From assembly GCF_013778505.1 (NCBI RefSeq), contig NZ_JAAOWU010000001.1:682001-746000 (forward strand): 64,000 nucleotides of DNA. Reading direction: 5' to 3'. This DNA comes from Pseudomonas sivasensis. GTDB taxonomy: Bacteria; Pseudomonadota; Gammaproteobacteria; Pseudomonadales; Pseudomonadaceae. This document shows positions 20,403-29,108 of this stretch, one piece after another. The notes below the pieces were generated by a model. The model made no database searches. It saw nothing but the letters and a program-made list of their open reading frames with translations, and was not told the origin of the DNA. Each line of letters begins with the position of its first letter. The first letter of the stretch is position 1. The position numbers were made by a program, and so were the translations under genes.

Positions 20403-21020
20403 ATGTTCTTGCGCCACGTTGTAGTCTTCAGTCTTATTGCCCTGCTCGCCGGTTGCGCGGGCGTAGGCACCCGTGAATCCGTTGAAGGCCAGGGCAACCC
20501 GGCGCAATGGAAACAGCATAAGGATCAGCTCAGCAGCATCGATGGCTGGCAGATCGAAGGCAAAGTCGGCGTTCGCGCCCCCAAGGACTCGGGCAGCGGC
20601 ACCTTGTTCTGGCTGCAACGCCAGGACTACTACGACATTCGTTTGTCGGGCCCGCTGGGCCGTGGTGCCGCTCGCCTGACGGGTCGCCCGGGTCAGGTCA
20701 GCCTCGAAGTGGCCAACCAAGGTCGCTATGAGGCGACTTCGCCGGAAGCGCTGCTTGAAGAACAGATTGGCTGGAAGCTGCCCGTATCGCACCTTGTGTG
20801 GTGGGTGCGTGGCTTGCCCGCGCCCGATAGCAAGAGTCGACTGAGCCTTAATGGCGACAGCCGCCTCGCCTCGCTGGAGCAGGATGGCTGGCAGGTCGAA
20901 TACCTCAGCTATACCGAACAGGGCGGTTACTGGCTGCCGGAGCGTATCAAGCTGCATGGCACTGACCTTGACGTCACGCTGGTGATCAAGGACTGGCAAC
21001 CGCGCAAGCTGGGGCAATAA
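20403..21020 (+). CDS. lolB: Outer-membrane lipoprotein receptor
   Basis: LolB receives lipoproteins from LolA and inserts them into the outer membrane. The 205-residue product has a lipobox LLAGCAG at residues 15-21. It shows the LolB core, including [22 protein letters not shown] near residue 50, [14 protein letters not shown], and the [10 protein letters not shown] loop near 135. It is 4 bp after the TPR gene and 1 bp before ispE, so the three are likely one transcript. Confidence 0.94.
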   Translation: MFLRHVVVFSLIALLAGCAGVGTRESVEGQGNPAQWKQHKDQLSSIDGWQIEGKVGVRAPKDSGSGTLFWLQRQDYYDIRLSGPLGRGAARLTGRPGQVSLEVANQGRYEATSPEALLEEQIGWKLPVSHLVWWVRGLPAPDSKSRLSLNGDSRLASLEQDGWQVEYLSYTEQGGYWLPERIKLHGTDLDVTLVIKDWQPRKLGQ

Positions 21021-21021
21021 C

Positions 21022-21873
21022 GTGACTGTAGAAAAACTGACCCTGCCCTCCCCCGCAAAACTCAATCTGATGCTGCACATTCTCGGTCGTCGTGAAGACG
21101 GCTATCACGAGTTGCAGACGCTTTTCCAATTTCTCGACTACGGCGATGAACTCACCTTCGCCGTACGCGACGACGGCGTGATTCAACTGCACACCGAATT
21201 CGAAGGCGTGCCCCACGACAGCAACCTCATCGTGAGGGCAGCAAAAAAACTTCAGGAACAATCCGGTTGTTCGTTGGGCATCGATATCTGGATCGATAAA
21301 ATTTTGCCCATGGGCGGCGGAATCGGTGGTGGCAGCTCAAATGCCGCGACGACATTGCTGGGCTTGAATCACTTATGGCAACTCGGTTGGGACCATGATC
21401 GCTTAGCAGCGCTGGGCCTTACGCTGGGGGCCGACGTCCCGGTTTTCGTGCACGGACACGCCGCTTTTGCTGAGGGTGTAGGGGAGAAACTCACCCCGGA
21501 ATACCCCGAAGAGCCGTGGTATGTCGTGCTTGTGCCGCAAGTATCTGTAAGTACAGCAGAAATTTTTTCAGATCCGTTGTTGACACGTAACTCTTCTCCC
21601 ATTAAAGTGCGCCCCGTTCCCAAGGGAAACAGTCGAAATGACTGCTTACCGGTTGTAGCAAGGCGTTATCCAGAGGTACGTAACGCTTTGAATTTGTTAG
21701 GTAAATTTACCGAAGCAAAATTAACCGGAACTGGAAGTTGTGTGTTTGGGGGCTTCCCAAGCAAAGCTGAAGCTGATAAAGTCTCGGCCCTTCTTACAGA
21801 GACCCTTACAGGGTTTGTAGCAAAGGGAAGCAACGTTTCGATGTTGCATCGCAAGCTGCAAAGTCTGCTCTAA
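21022..21873 (+). CDS. ispE: 4-diphosphocytidyl-2-C-methyl-D-erythritol kinase
   Basis: IspE phosphorylates CDP-ME in the MEP isoprenoid pathway. It starts with GTG directly after lolB and has 283 residues. The GHMP-kinase signatures are [24 protein letters not shown] at the start, the ATP loop [21 protein letters not shown] near residue 100, and a C-terminal [12 protein letters not shown]. The last third is distinctly more AT-rich than the rest and carries a consensus sigma-70 promoter for the downstream tRNA/prs region. Confidence 0.95.
   Translation: MTVEKLTLPSPAKLNLMLHILGRREDGYHELQTLFQFLDYGDELTFAVRDDGVIQLHTEFEGVPHDSNLIVRAAKKLQEQSGCSLGIDIWIDKILPMGGGIGGGSSNAATTLLGLNHLWQLGWDHDRLAALGLTLGADVPVFVHGHAAFAEGVGEKLTPEYPEEPWYVVLVPQVSVSTAEIFSDPLLTRNSSPIKVRPVPKGNSRNDCLPVVARRYPEVRNALNLLGKFTEAKLTGTGSCVFGGFPSKAEADKVSALLTETLTGFVAKGSNVSMLHRKLQSLL
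21580..21608 (+). promoter_or_regulatory. Probable sigma-70 promoter inside ispE, reading to tRNA-Gln/prs
   Basis: TTGACA (21580-21585) and TAAAGT (21603-21608) are 17 bases apart, in the AT-rich tail of ispE. It is the best -35/-10 pair I see before tRNA-Gln and prs. The start would lie about 300 bases before the tRNA. Confidence 0.55.
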
Positions 21874-21880
21874 AAGGAAC

Positions 21881-21897
21881 CGAGTACTGGGTACTCG
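21881..21897 (+). other. Perfect 7-bp hairpin between ispE and tRNA-Gln
   Basis: CGAGTAC and GTACTCG flank a 3-base loop, 13 bases before the tRNA 5' end. No T-run follows, so it is more likely a processing or 5'-end structure than a terminator. Confidence 0.5.
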
Positions 21898-21910
21898 TTG
21901 CAACAGATAC

Positions 21911-21985
21911 AGGGGCGTCGCCAAGCGGTAAGGCAGCAGGTTTTGATCCTGCCATGCGTTGGTTCGAATCCAGCCGCCCCTGCCA
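21911..21985 (+). tRNA. tRNA-Gln (anticodon TTG)
   Basis: A 75-base cloverleaf with acceptor AGGGGCG pairing with CGCCCCT and an encoded CCA end. The anticodon loop TTTTGAT gives anticodon TTG, and the T-loop is GGTTCGAATCC. It lies between ispE and prs, a conserved gammaproteobacterial position. Confidence 0.97.
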
Positions 21986-22031
21986 TTTTCTAATACTCAT
22001 CCAGGTTACCCTCAGCCTCTAGGTACTGCGC

Positions 22032-22973
22032 GTGTCCAAGATGATGGTCTTTACGGGGAACGCCAACCCCGATCTGGCTCGACGTGTCGTACGTCAGCTG
22101 CATATCCCTCTCGGTGACATCTCTGTCGGTAAATTTTCCGACGGCGAAATTACAGCCGAGATCAATGAAAACGTCCGCGGTAAAGACGTATTCATTATTC
22201 AGCCGACCTGCGCTCCGACCAACGATAACCTGATGGAACTCGTCGTGATGGCTGATGCCTTCCGCCGCTCCTCAGCGACTCGAATCACAGCTGTAATCCC
22301 TTATTTTGGTTATGCCCGTCAGGATCGCCGTCCGCGTTCCGCACGTGTGGCTATCAGTGCGAAAGTCGTTGCTGACATGCTCACCGTGGTAGGTATCGAT
22401 CGTGTTCTTACGGTTGACCTGCACGCTGACCAAATCCAGGGGTTCTTCGATATTCCAGTAGATAACATCTACGGCTCGCCAGTATTGGTGGACGATATCG
22501 AAGACCAGCGCTTTGAAAACCTGATGATCGTGTCCCCGGACATTGGTGGCGTCGTGCGTGCACGGGCTGTTGCCAAATCCCTGGGCGTTGATCTCGGGAT
22601 CATCGACAAACGCCGCGAGAAAGCCAATCACTCTGAAGTGATGCATATCATCGGTGATGTCGAAGGGCGTACCTGTATTCTGGTTGATGACATGGTCGAC
22701 ACCGCCGGCACCCTGTGCCACGCGGCGAAAGCCTTGAAAGAGCACGGTGCTGCAAAAGTGTTCGCCTACTGCACACACCCTGTGCTGTCGGGCCGCGCGA
22801 TCGAGAACATCGAGAACTCTGTGCTGGACGAACTGGTGGTGACTAACACCATCCCGTTGTCCGCTGCTGCACAAGCCTGTGCGCGTATCCGTCAACTGGA
22901 TATCGCACCGGTAGTTGCCGAAGCGGTTCGCCGCATCAGCAATGAAGAATCGATCAGCGCGATGTTCCGCTAA
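22032..22973 (+). CDS. prs: Ribose-phosphate pyrophosphokinase
   Basis: Prs makes PRPP from ribose-5-phosphate and ATP for purine, pyrimidine, His and Trp synthesis. The GTG start gives [16 protein letters not shown], matching other Pseudomonas Prs proteins, for 313 residues. The catalytic flexible loop [10 protein letters not shown] is near residue 195, the PRPP loop [13 protein letters not shown] near 220, and the Mg/ATP site [10 protein letters not shown] near 97. A strong intrinsic terminator follows. Confidence 0.97.
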   Translation: MSKMMVFTGNANPDLARRVVRQLHIPLGDISVGKFSDGEITAEINENVRGKDVFIIQPTCAPTNDNLMELVVMADAFRRSSATRITAVIPYFGYARQDRRPRSARVAISAKVVADMLTVVGIDRVLTVDLHADQIQGFFDIPVDNIYGSPVLVDDIEDQRFENLMIVSPDIGGVVRARAVAKSLGVDLGIIDKRREKANHSEVMHIIGDVEGRTCILVDDMVDTAGTLCHAAKALKEHGAAKVFAYCTHPVLSGRAIENIENSVLDELVVTNTIPLSAAAQACARIRQLDIAPVVAEAVRRISNEESISAMFR

Positions 22974-23003
22974 GGGTCAAACCTTCGGATCACCTCACTG
23001 ACG

Positions 23004-23046
23004 AAAAGCGCCCCGCCCCAGCATTCTGCTGGGGCGGGGCTTTTTT
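23004..23046 (+). terminator. Intrinsic terminator after prs
   Basis: A 14-bp perfect GC stem (23010-23023 with 23027-23040, loop TTC) is followed by six T and preceded by four A. Confidence 0.95.
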
Positions 23047-23111
23047 GCCCATATCGCCTTTAGCGCTGGTCGCAAACGCTGGGGCGAATGTGGTTATTTT
23101 GGAGATACAAC

Positions 23112-23717
23112 ATGAACGATTTTACTCTGAATGCTGAAGTGCGTTCCGACCTGGGGAAAGGTGCGAGCCGCCGCCTGCGTCGTCTCGCAAGCCTGGTTCC
23201 AGCTGTAGTTTACGGTGGCGAAAAAGCCCCTGAATCCATCAGCATGCTGGCTAAAGAAGTTGCCAAACTGCTCGAAAACGATGCTGCCTACAGCCACGTT
23301 ATCGAACTGAACGTTGGCGGCAAAAAGCAAAACGTCATCATCAAAGCTCTGCAACGTCACCCATCCAAGGGTCACGTCCTGCACGCTGACTTCGTACGTG
23401 TCGTAGCCGGCCAGAAACTGACCGCTATCGTGCCTGTGCACTTTGTTGGTGAAGAAGCTCCGGTCAAGAAAGGTGGCGTTGTTTCCCACACCACTACCGA
23501 GCTGGAAGTAAGCTGCCTGCCGAAAGATCTGCCTGAGTTCATCGAAGTCGACCTGTCGGCTGCTGAAATCGGCACCATCATTCACCTGTCCGACCTCAAG
23601 GCCCCTAAAGGCGTTGAGTTCGTTGCACTGGCTCACAACGACGACAAGGCTGTTGCCAACGTCCACGCGCCACGTGTTGTAGCAGAAGATGAAGCAGGCG
23701 AAACCGCTGCAGAGTAA
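23112..23717 (+). CDS. rplY: 50S ribosomal protein L25/general stress protein Ctc
   Basis: Binds 5S rRNA in the large ribosomal subunit. The start at 23112 ([24 protein letters not shown]) is preceded by GGAGA; the in-frame ATG further upstream lacks a site. The 201-residue length shows the two-domain Ctc form: the L25 core (residues 1-95) plus the C-terminal beta domain with acidic tail. It precedes pth, as in most gammaproteobacteria. Confidence 0.95.
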   Translation: MNDFTLNAEVRSDLGKGASRRLRRLASLVPAVVYGGEKAPESISMLAKEVAKLLENDAAYSHVIELNVGGKKQNVIIKALQRHPSKGHVLHADFVRVVAGQKLTAIVPVHFVGEEAPVKKGGVVSHTTTELEVSCLPKDLPEFIEVDLSAAEIGTIIHLSDLKAPKGVEFVALAHNDDKAVANVHAPRVVAEDEAGETAAE

Positions 23718-23884
23718 TGCTCTCTGCGGCATCGGAGCTTGAGGAAACATCGCGGACCGAAACGTAGCGAGAAAGCGGGCGATAACGCGAAGTTTATCTC
23801 TGGATAAGTGAGCTCCTGTCGTCCACTTTCGCCGCACTCCGGTCAGGCGATGTTATCCACAACTCCAAAGGAAGGGCCCCTGTC

Positions 23885-24469
23885 GTGACTGCCATTAAAC
23901 TGATCGTTGGCCTGGGAAATCCAGGCGCCGAATACGAACAGACCCGGCATAACGCGGGGGCCCTTTTTGTTGAGCGTATCGCCCATGCCCAAGGTGTAAA
24001 CCTGGCGGCCGATCGCAAATATTTTGGCCTGACCGGGCGCTTTTCGCACCAGGGTCAGGATGTTCGTCTGCTGATTCCCACCACCTACATGAACCGCAGC
24101 GGCCAAGCTGTTGCGGCGCTTGCGGGCTTCTTTCGAATCAAACCCGAAGAAATCCTGGTGGCCCATGACGAACTGGATCTGCCACCCGGCGTAGCCAAGC
24201 TCAAGCTTGGCGGCGGGCACGGCGGGCACAACGGCCTGCGCGACATCATCGCGCAGTTGAGTAATCAGAATAATTTTTACCGTCTGCGGCTCGGCATTGG
24301 CCACCCAGGCGTTGCGAGTATGGTTTCAAATTTCGTCCTGGGTCGTGCGCCACGCGCCGAACAGGAAAAACTCGATGCCAGCATCGACTTTGCCCTCGGC
24401 GTGCTGCCGGATATCTTCGCCGGTGAATGGAACCGCGCGATGAAAAACCTGCACAGCCAGAAGGCCTGA
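23885..24469 (+). CDS. pth: Peptidyl-tRNA hydrolase
   Basis: Pth recycles peptidyl-tRNA by cleaving the ester bond. GTG start with GGAAGGG 8 bases upstream; 194 residues. Motifs are [19 protein letters not shown] with the catalytic His near residue 24, YMNRSGQAV near 70, and [12 protein letters not shown] with the catalytic Asp near 97. It is followed after 22 bp by ychF, another classic pairing. Confidence 0.96.
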   Translation: MTAIKLIVGLGNPGAEYEQTRHNAGALFVERIAHAQGVNLAADRKYFGLTGRFSHQGQDVRLLIPTTYMNRSGQAVAALAGFFRIKPEEILVAHDELDLPPGVAKLKLGGGHGGHNGLRDIIAQLSNQNNFYRLRLGIGHPGVASMVSNFVLGRAPRAEQEKLDASIDFALGVLPDIFAGEWNRAMKNLHSQKA

Positions 24470-24491
24470 CTTTTTTCCGAGGGGAAACACC

Positions 24492-25592
24492 ATGGGATTC
24501 AATTGCGGCATCGTCGGCCTGCCCAACGTCGGCAAATCCACCTTGTTCAACGCTTTGACCAAGTCCGGTATTGCGGCTGAGAACTTCCCCTTCTGCACCA
24601 TCGAGCCTAACAGCGGTATCGTGCCGATGCCGGATACACGCCTGGACGCTCTGGCAGCGATCGTCAACCCGAAGCGTGTACTGCCGACCACCATGGAGTT
24701 CGTCGACATCGCAGGCCTGGTAGCCGGCGCATCGAAAGGTGAAGGCCTGGGCAACAAGTTCCTGGCCAACATCCGCGAAACCGATGCCATCGCCCACGTG
24801 GTCCGCTGCTTTGAAGACGAGAACGTGATTCACGTCTCCAATAGCGTCGACCCGAAACGCGACATCGAGATCATTGACTTGGAATTGATCTTCGCTGACC
24901 TCGACAGCTGCGAGAAGCAACTGCAGAAAGTCGCGCGCAACGCCAAGGGAGGCGACAAAGACGCCGTGGTCCAGAAAGGCCTGTTGGAACAGTTGATCGC
25001 GCACTTCACCGAGGGCAAGCCGGCACGCAGCCTGATGAAAAGCATGGGCGCTGACGAGAAGGCCGTGATCAAGGGCTTCCACCTGCTGACCACCAAGCCA
25101 GTGATGTACATCGCCAACGTGGCTGAAGACGGTTTCGAGAACAACCCGTTGCTCGACGTGGTCAAGGCCATCGCCGACGAAGAAGGCGCCATCGTGGTGC
25201 CGGTTTGCAACAAGATCGAAGCGGAAATCGCCGAGCTTGATGACGGCGAAGAAAAAGACATGTTCCTCGAGGCCCTGGGCCTGGAAGAACCAGGTCTGAA
25301 CCGCGTGATCCGCGCCGGCTACGAAATGCTCAACCTGCAGACTTACTTCACCGCTGGTGTCGAAGAAGTCCGCGCTTGGACCGTCAAGGTCGGCGCCACC
25401 GCGCCACAAGCTGCTGGCGTGATCCACACCGACTTTGAAAAGGGCTTTATCCGCGCAGAAGTGATCGCCTACAACGACTTCATCCAATTTAAAGGTGAAG
25501 CCGGTGCCAAGGAAGCCGGTAAGTGGCGCTTGGAAGGTAAGGAATATATCGTCAAGGATGGCGACGTGATGCACTTCCGCTTTAACGTGTAA
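24492..25592 (+). CDS. ychF: Redox-regulated ATPase YchF
   Basis: A 366-residue Obg-family P-loop protein that binds ATP and associates with ribosomes. G1 is [17 protein letters not shown] at residues 5-21, G3 is [18 protein letters not shown] near 75, and the non-canonical G4 is VCNKIEAE near 237. A C-terminal TGS domain ends the protein. A strong terminator follows, and the type III secretion cluster begins about 270 bp downstream. Confidence 0.96.
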   Translation: MGFNCGIVGLPNVGKSTLFNALTKSGIAAENFPFCTIEPNSGIVPMPDTRLDALAAIVNPKRVLPTTMEFVDIAGLVAGASKGEGLGNKFLANIRETDAIAHVVRCFEDENVIHVSNSVDPKRDIEIIDLELIFADLDSCEKQLQKVARNAKGGDKDAVVQKGLLEQLIAHFTEGKPARSLMKSMGADEKAVIKGFHLLTTKPVMYIANVAEDGFENNPLLDVVKAIADEEGAIVVPVCNKIEAEIAELDDGEEKDMFLEALGLEEPGLNRVIRAGYEMLNLQTYFTAGVEEVRAWTVKVGATAPQAAGVIHTDFEKGFIRAEVIAYNDFIQFKGEAGAKEAGKWRLEGKEYIVKDGDVMHFRFNV

Positions 25593-25608
25593 GCAGCCGC
25601 CGCAAATA

Positions 25609-25637
25609 AAAAAGCCGATGCAATGCATCGGCTTTTT
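25609..25637 (+). terminator. Intrinsic terminator after ychF
   Basis: AGCCGATGCA pairs with TGCATCGGCT, flanked by A-rich and T-rich tracts, so it could act in both directions. It marks the left border of the housekeeping block. Confidence 0.9.
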
Positions 25638-25862
25638 AGTGGGCGACGATTAAAACTCAGACAAAGAAAACACCCACGCTCAATTATCAGATTCCCCCTA
25701 CTCACTTCCCAGGCTTATAGATACAACAACACTCAAACAACTAAATAGCTATAACCAACGATGTTTTCCTACACCATTGCAGTACATACCCGCTTTAAGC
25801 GCACATCATAATCCTTATACGCTTCACTTTAGCGATCGGCGTCTGGATAACGCCGTTAAACA

Positions 25863-26819
25863 GTGAAACACTCGCAACAATGGAGCGCCCAGTTAATGCC
25901 GGCCCACTCTAATGGGGAAAATGAATCGACCATCTTACTCAATGATGGCCCGGATATTGAAAATACACTTAACAGTACGGCATCCCTCAACATTGACATT
26001 TTACTACTGGGGGAAACCGGTACTGGCAAAGATACATTGGCACAACGGGTTCATCGCTTATCGGGACGACGGGGTAATTTTGTTGCCGTGAACTGCGCAG
26101 CTATTCCTGAAAGCCTCGCAGAAAGCCAATTGTTCGGAGTCAACAGCGGTGCTTATACCGGGGCAATGCAATCACGGGCCGGATTTGTCGAAGCCGCCCA
26201 TCTAGGTACCCTGTACCTCGACGAAATCGACAGCATGCCATTGTGCTTGCAAGCCAAACTGCTACGGGTGCTGGAGTCGCGTGGGGTGGAGCGCTTGGGC
26301 TCAACCCGTTTTATACCGGTGGACATGCGCGTCATCGCGTCCGCACAGCATTCGCTTTATCAGATGGTCGAGCACGGCACTTTCAGGCGTGACCTGTACT
26401 TTCGCCTGAATGTCGTCAACATCCAGCTCCCGCCGCTGCGCGATAGGCGAGAACGCATCATCCCGCTGTTTCTGGAAATGATCCAACAAGAAGCTGCCCA
26501 GTTCAAATGCAATGCCCCGCCACCGCCTGGTGGGCTGTTGCAACAGCTGCTGTGCCACCCCTGGCTAGGCAATGTTCGTGAACTACGCTCGACGGCCAAA
26601 AGATTCGTGCTGGGCCTGCCACCGCTTTCGACGTCGTCGAGCCAGTTGCAGGATAACCAAATGAACCTTAAGGCACGCCTGCAGCACATTGAAAGGGCAT
26701 TGATTGAAGAGTCCTTGTGCCGCCATCTCTACTGCGTGGATACCGTGGCGATTGAGTTGGGTATTGCGAAGCGCACGCTGTACTACAGGATGAAACAATT
26801 GGACATCTCATTGGCTTGA
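25863..26819 (+). CDS. hrpS: HrpS/RspR-like sigma-54 activator of the type III cluster
   Basis: A sigma-54 enhancer-binding protein without receiver domain, 318 residues from a GTG start; an ATG at 25896 with GGAG upstream is an alternative. The AAA+ domain shows Walker A GETGTGKD (near residue 50), the sigma-54 contact loop GAYTGA (near 98), Walker B TLYLDEID (near 118) and FRRDLYFRLNVV (near 177). The C-terminal Fis-like helix-turn-helix is AIELGIAKRTLYYRMKQL. It closely resembles HrpR/HrpS of Pseudomonas syringae in layout. Only one such gene is present, where P. syringae has two. The predicted target is the hrpL promoter at 43448. Confidence 0.93.
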   Translation: MKHSQQWSAQLMPAHSNGENESTILLNDGPDIENTLNSTASLNIDILLLGETGTGKDTLAQRVHRLSGRRGNFVAVNCAAIPESLAESQLFGVNSGAYTGAMQSRAGFVEAAHLGTLYLDEIDSMPLCLQAKLLRVLESRGVERLGSTRFIPVDMRVIASAQHSLYQMVEHGTFRRDLYFRLNVVNIQLPPLRDRRERIIPLFLEMIQQEAAQFKCNAPPPPGGLLQQLLCHPWLGNVRELRSTAKRFVLGLPPLSTSSSQLQDNQMNLKARLQHIERALIEESLCRHLYCVDTVAIELGIAKRTLYYRMKQLDISLA

Positions 26820-26911
26820 GGACACAGAGCTCATTAAAGGCTAAGTAAGGGGGCCATGCTTCTACCCTCAGCACTCCAATCATCCAGAAATATCTAGCCA
26901 TAGACACATCA

Positions 26912-26939
26912 GGAACGCTTTAGCGTTGCGAGCCACATA
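26912..26939 (+). promoter_or_regulatory. hrp box for the hrpA-hrpV operon
   Basis: GGAACG (26912-26917), 15-base spacer, CCACATA (26933-26939). This matches the HrpL sigma consensus GGAACC-N15/16-CCACNNA with one mismatch. It lies about 100 bases before the pilin gene. Confidence 0.82.
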
Positions 26940-26987
26940 TTCAAAGCCTGGTTCAAGTTACAAAAAGTTCCAGACATCAGGGCTTGG

Positions 26988-27002
26988 TTCACGACACGTG
27001 AA
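26988..27002. other. Perfect 6-bp inverted repeat in hrpA leader
   Basis: TTCACG-ACA-CGTGAA lies between the hrp box and the hrpA ribosome site. It could be an mRNA hairpin in the leader or an operator; nothing else supports either. Confidence 0.4.
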
Positions 27003-27036
27003 TCAACGTTCAAAATATCCAAATCGGAGTCTTATT

Positions 27037-27246
27037 ATGAATGGTATATCCGGTAGCAGTTCATACGGTGGATACGCATACGGCAACAGCATGATGTCCA
27101 GTGAACTCGATGGAGTACAGAGTGGCATTGGTTCCCGTTCCGCTTCTGAACGCGCAGAGGAAGTCGCCGAGCTTACGTTCCAAGAAAGTTTGAAATCAAA
27201 GATGATTTCGGGCTTGTACGCCGCGGCTAAAGAAATTCGCTCGTAA
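27037..27246 (+). CDS. hrpA: Candidate Hrp pilin/needle subunit
   Basis: A 69-residue protein; GGAG lies 7 bases before the ATG. It is the first gene after the hrp box, the position of hrpA in Hrp1 clusters. The N-terminal half is rich in Gly, Ser and Tyr (NGISGSSSYGGYAYGNS). The C-terminal half is an amphipathic helix (EVAELTFQESLKSKMISGLY then AAAKEIRS) that resembles the ETMKKQ...VLNAI region of P. syringae HrpA. It is clearly shorter than the roughly 110-residue P. syringae pilin. No harpin gene follows. Identity as filament subunit is inferred from position, size and helix pattern. Confidence 0.65.
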   Translation: MNGISGSSSYGGYAYGNSMMSSELDGVQSGIGSRSASERAEEVAELTFQESLKSKMISGLYAAAKEIRS

Positions 27247-27253
27247 CATGATT

Positions 27254-27281
27254 ACCTCCCTGGCTCATTAGCCGGGGAGGT
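27254..27281 (+). terminator. Strong hairpin between hrpA and hrpB (attenuator)
   Basis: A 12-bp stem (27254-27265 with 27270-27281, one G-U pair, 4-base loop) follows the pilin stop by 7 bases. The T-tract is weak. It would give partial termination or 3'-end protection, allowing far more pilin than downstream gene product. Confidence 0.72.
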
Positions 27282-27360
27282 TGTCATATGAGTCGATGTA
27301 ATAAATGCGGCATCAGCCATTATCAAGAACCTGCTTCAGACACCTCACCGCAGGCCCTAT

Positions 27361-27729
27361 ATGCAGATAGAAGCATTTGACTTTTCAACGCCAAACAAAC
27401 TTCACAGCAACACGGGCGTCACTCGGGAACCTTCGGCTTCTAGTACGGATGTTGGTTTCTTCACCTCAATGCTCGAAGGTTCGATATCAAACACGCCTGC
27501 CTCCGCCAACCATACTGTATTGGCCATGCTGACAGAGCCATCAAAACATATCGTAGATGCCAAAGATCGCCTTGCACGCGCGTTGAAATCATCAAGTAAA
27601 GGGATGGACGCTGACAAGTTCAGAGAGTATCCGCAGGAACTTTCTAATGTAGCGCTAACGACCCAACTTTTAGTAAAGAGCCTTGGCAAGACAAGCCAAT
27701 GCATCGACAAAATCTGTAACCTGCAATAG
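27361..27729 (+). CDS. hrpB: HrpB-like inner rod protein (SctI)
   Basis: A 122-residue protein between the pilin gene and hrcJ, the fixed place of hrpB. It begins MQIEAFDFSTPNK and has a Ser/Thr-rich N-half. The C-terminal helix NVALTTQLLVKSLGKTSQCIDK resembles SctI rod proteins, which build the periplasmic inner rod and connect to the filament. Base composition is more AT-rich than the flanking housekeeping genes. The call rests mainly on synteny and the C-terminal helix. Confidence 0.75.
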   Translation: MQIEAFDFSTPNKLHSNTGVTREPSASSTDVGFFTSMLEGSISNTPASANHTVLAMLTEPSKHIVDAKDRLARALKSSSKGMDADKFREYPQELSNVALTTQLLVKSLGKTSQCIDKICNLQ

Positions 27730-27734
27730 TGAAC

Positions 27735-28535
27735 ATGACTAAATACCTGCCTGCCGCCCTACTTCTGACTTTTGCATTCATGCTAAACGGTTGCAGCGAC
27801 CGCGTTGAACTTCATCGACAGCTTTCTGAGCAAGAAGCCAATGAAGTGGTAGCGGAATTGGCAGACAAACATATTCGCGCCCAAAAAATCCCGTCCAAAG
27901 ACGGTGTCGTCGTGGCGGTTAACACCGCCGATATCGGGCGTGCCGTACGTACATTGGAAGCCGCAGGATTACCTAGAGTGGCACGAACCACGCTGGGCGA
28001 TACCTTTCGCAAGGAAGGGGTTATTTCCACTCCACTGGAAGAACGAGCACGCTATATCTACGCCTTATCCCAGGAGCTTGAAGCCACCTTATCCAACATT
28101 GACGGGGTAATTATTGCCCGGGTGCACGTGGTATTGCCCGAACGCATCGCACCGGGAGAACCAGTCCAGCCCGCTTCAGCGTCAGTATTCATTAAGCATG
28201 ACCCACGGCTGGATCCCGATAATATTCGCGCGCGCGTTCGCAGGATGGTGGCGAGCAGCATTCCAGGCATGACCACTGCAGTGGATAACCTGCAAAAACT
28301 CAGCGTGATCTTTGTACCTGCCACCACCTACCAAGAGCAGCAGCGGCTGGTGTATTTCGGCCCTTTCCTGGTGCCAAGCGATGATCTTGGGTTTTGGCGA
28401 GGCAGTGTTATCGCGGTACTGCTTGGCGTGGCGTCCTCCTTGGTTGCCGGGCTATTCCTGTTCAGCCGCCGCCAACATCCTCCGCAAGAGCCGCGCATAG
28501 CCCGCGAACAGGATGGCACCTCTCATGACACCTGA
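27735..28535 (+). CDS. hrcJ: HrcJ/RscJ inner-membrane ring lipoprotein (SctJ)
   Basis: This protein forms the inner periplasmic ring of the secretion basal body. About 266 residues, with a lipobox LNGC near residue 20, followed by the YscJ/FliF domain: VELHRQLSEQEANEVVAELADK, GLPR in AAGLPRVARTTLGD, RARYIYALSQELEATL, and ARVHVVLPER near 125. A C-terminal membrane helix (VIAVLLGVASSLVAGLFLF) and basic tail follow. The ATG at 27735 is taken; a GTG at 27729 overlaps the hrpB stop and is equally possible. Confidence 0.95.
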   Translation: MTKYLPAALLLTFAFMLNGCSDRVELHRQLSEQEANEVVAELADKHIRAQKIPSKDGVVVAVNTADIGRAVRTLEAAGLPRVARTTLGDTFRKEGVISTPLEERARYIYALSQELEATLSNIDGVIIARVHVVLPERIAPGEPVQPASASVFIKHDPRLDPDNIRARVRRMVASSIPGMTTAVDNLQKLSVIFVPATTYQEQQRLVYFGPFLVPSDDLGFWRGSVIAVLLGVASSLVAGLFLFSRRQHPPQEPRIAREQDGTSHDT

Positions 28536-29097
28536 GCTGGATCACTCCATGAGTGAACATCTGGCCTGGGCTCAATGGTGGGCGTTCCCCTGGAGGCACG
28601 CCCACGAGGACTGGAGGGGCGACAAGTACCCCGCAATTAAAGTGCTTTATCGCAACAGGCGGTCCGCGCCGGACGACCTCACTGGCATTGTTGCGTGCTT
28701 GCCTCCTGCCCCTCACCCGACGGTACTTCGCCTGGCCCTTGCTTCAACGGAACAACTCAACCTGGCGCTGACACTGGTTCACGACACGTTCAACCCTGAA
28801 GCGGCGACGCCGTTGAGCGAGAGTCAGCACCTGTGGTGCATGCGTTTATCCAAGGCGCTGCCCCCTACCATGCTGTCGCGCGATGCTGATCCATTGCAAT
28901 TGCTCTCCAGCTGGGTAGAGCCCGATACCTGGCGGCGCCTTCGACTGAGATTCCCCCGTAACCGCGTACAGGCGGTTGAGAAAAGTACCGTCTCACTCGA
29001 AAACGCAAGCAGTCGACTGAACACGCTATGGCAAGCCGTAGTCTGGCGCGTGACGACATTGGCAAACGCCCCCCTGTCACCTGACCCGAACGCGTAA
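28525..29097 (+). CDS. hrpD: HrpD-like protein (SctK)
   Basis: About 190 residues, overlapping the end of hrcJ. Start at 28525 is chosen because AGGA lies 11 bases upstream; ATGs at 28513 and 28549 are alternatives. The W-rich N-terminus (WAQWWAFPWRHAHEDW) and overall size match the HrpD/SctK group, a cytoplasmic sorting-platform component joining SctQ to the basal body. The family is weakly conserved; position between hrcJ and hrpE is the main support. Confidence 0.78.
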   Translation: MTPELDHSMSEHLAWAQWWAFPWRHAHEDWRGDKYPAIKVLYRNRRSAPDDLTGIVACLPPAPHPTVLRLALASTEQLNLALTLVHDTFNPEAATPLSESQHLWCMRLSKALPPTMLSRDADPLQLLSSWVEPDTWRRLRLRFPRNRVQAVEKSTVSLENASSRLNTLWQAVVWRVTTLANAPLSPDPNA

Positions 29098-29108
29098 GGA
29101 AAACAGCG

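Noticed and set aside
25593-25862. Left att site matching the tRNA-Met 3' end for an integrative island
   Set aside because: I could not find a copy of the tRNA 3' sequence on the ychF side, and there is no integrase gene.
27288-27380. A 30-residue frame with CNKCG between hrpA and hrpB
   Set aside because: It overlaps the hrpB start, has no clear ribosome site and lies just after the hairpin; likely chance.
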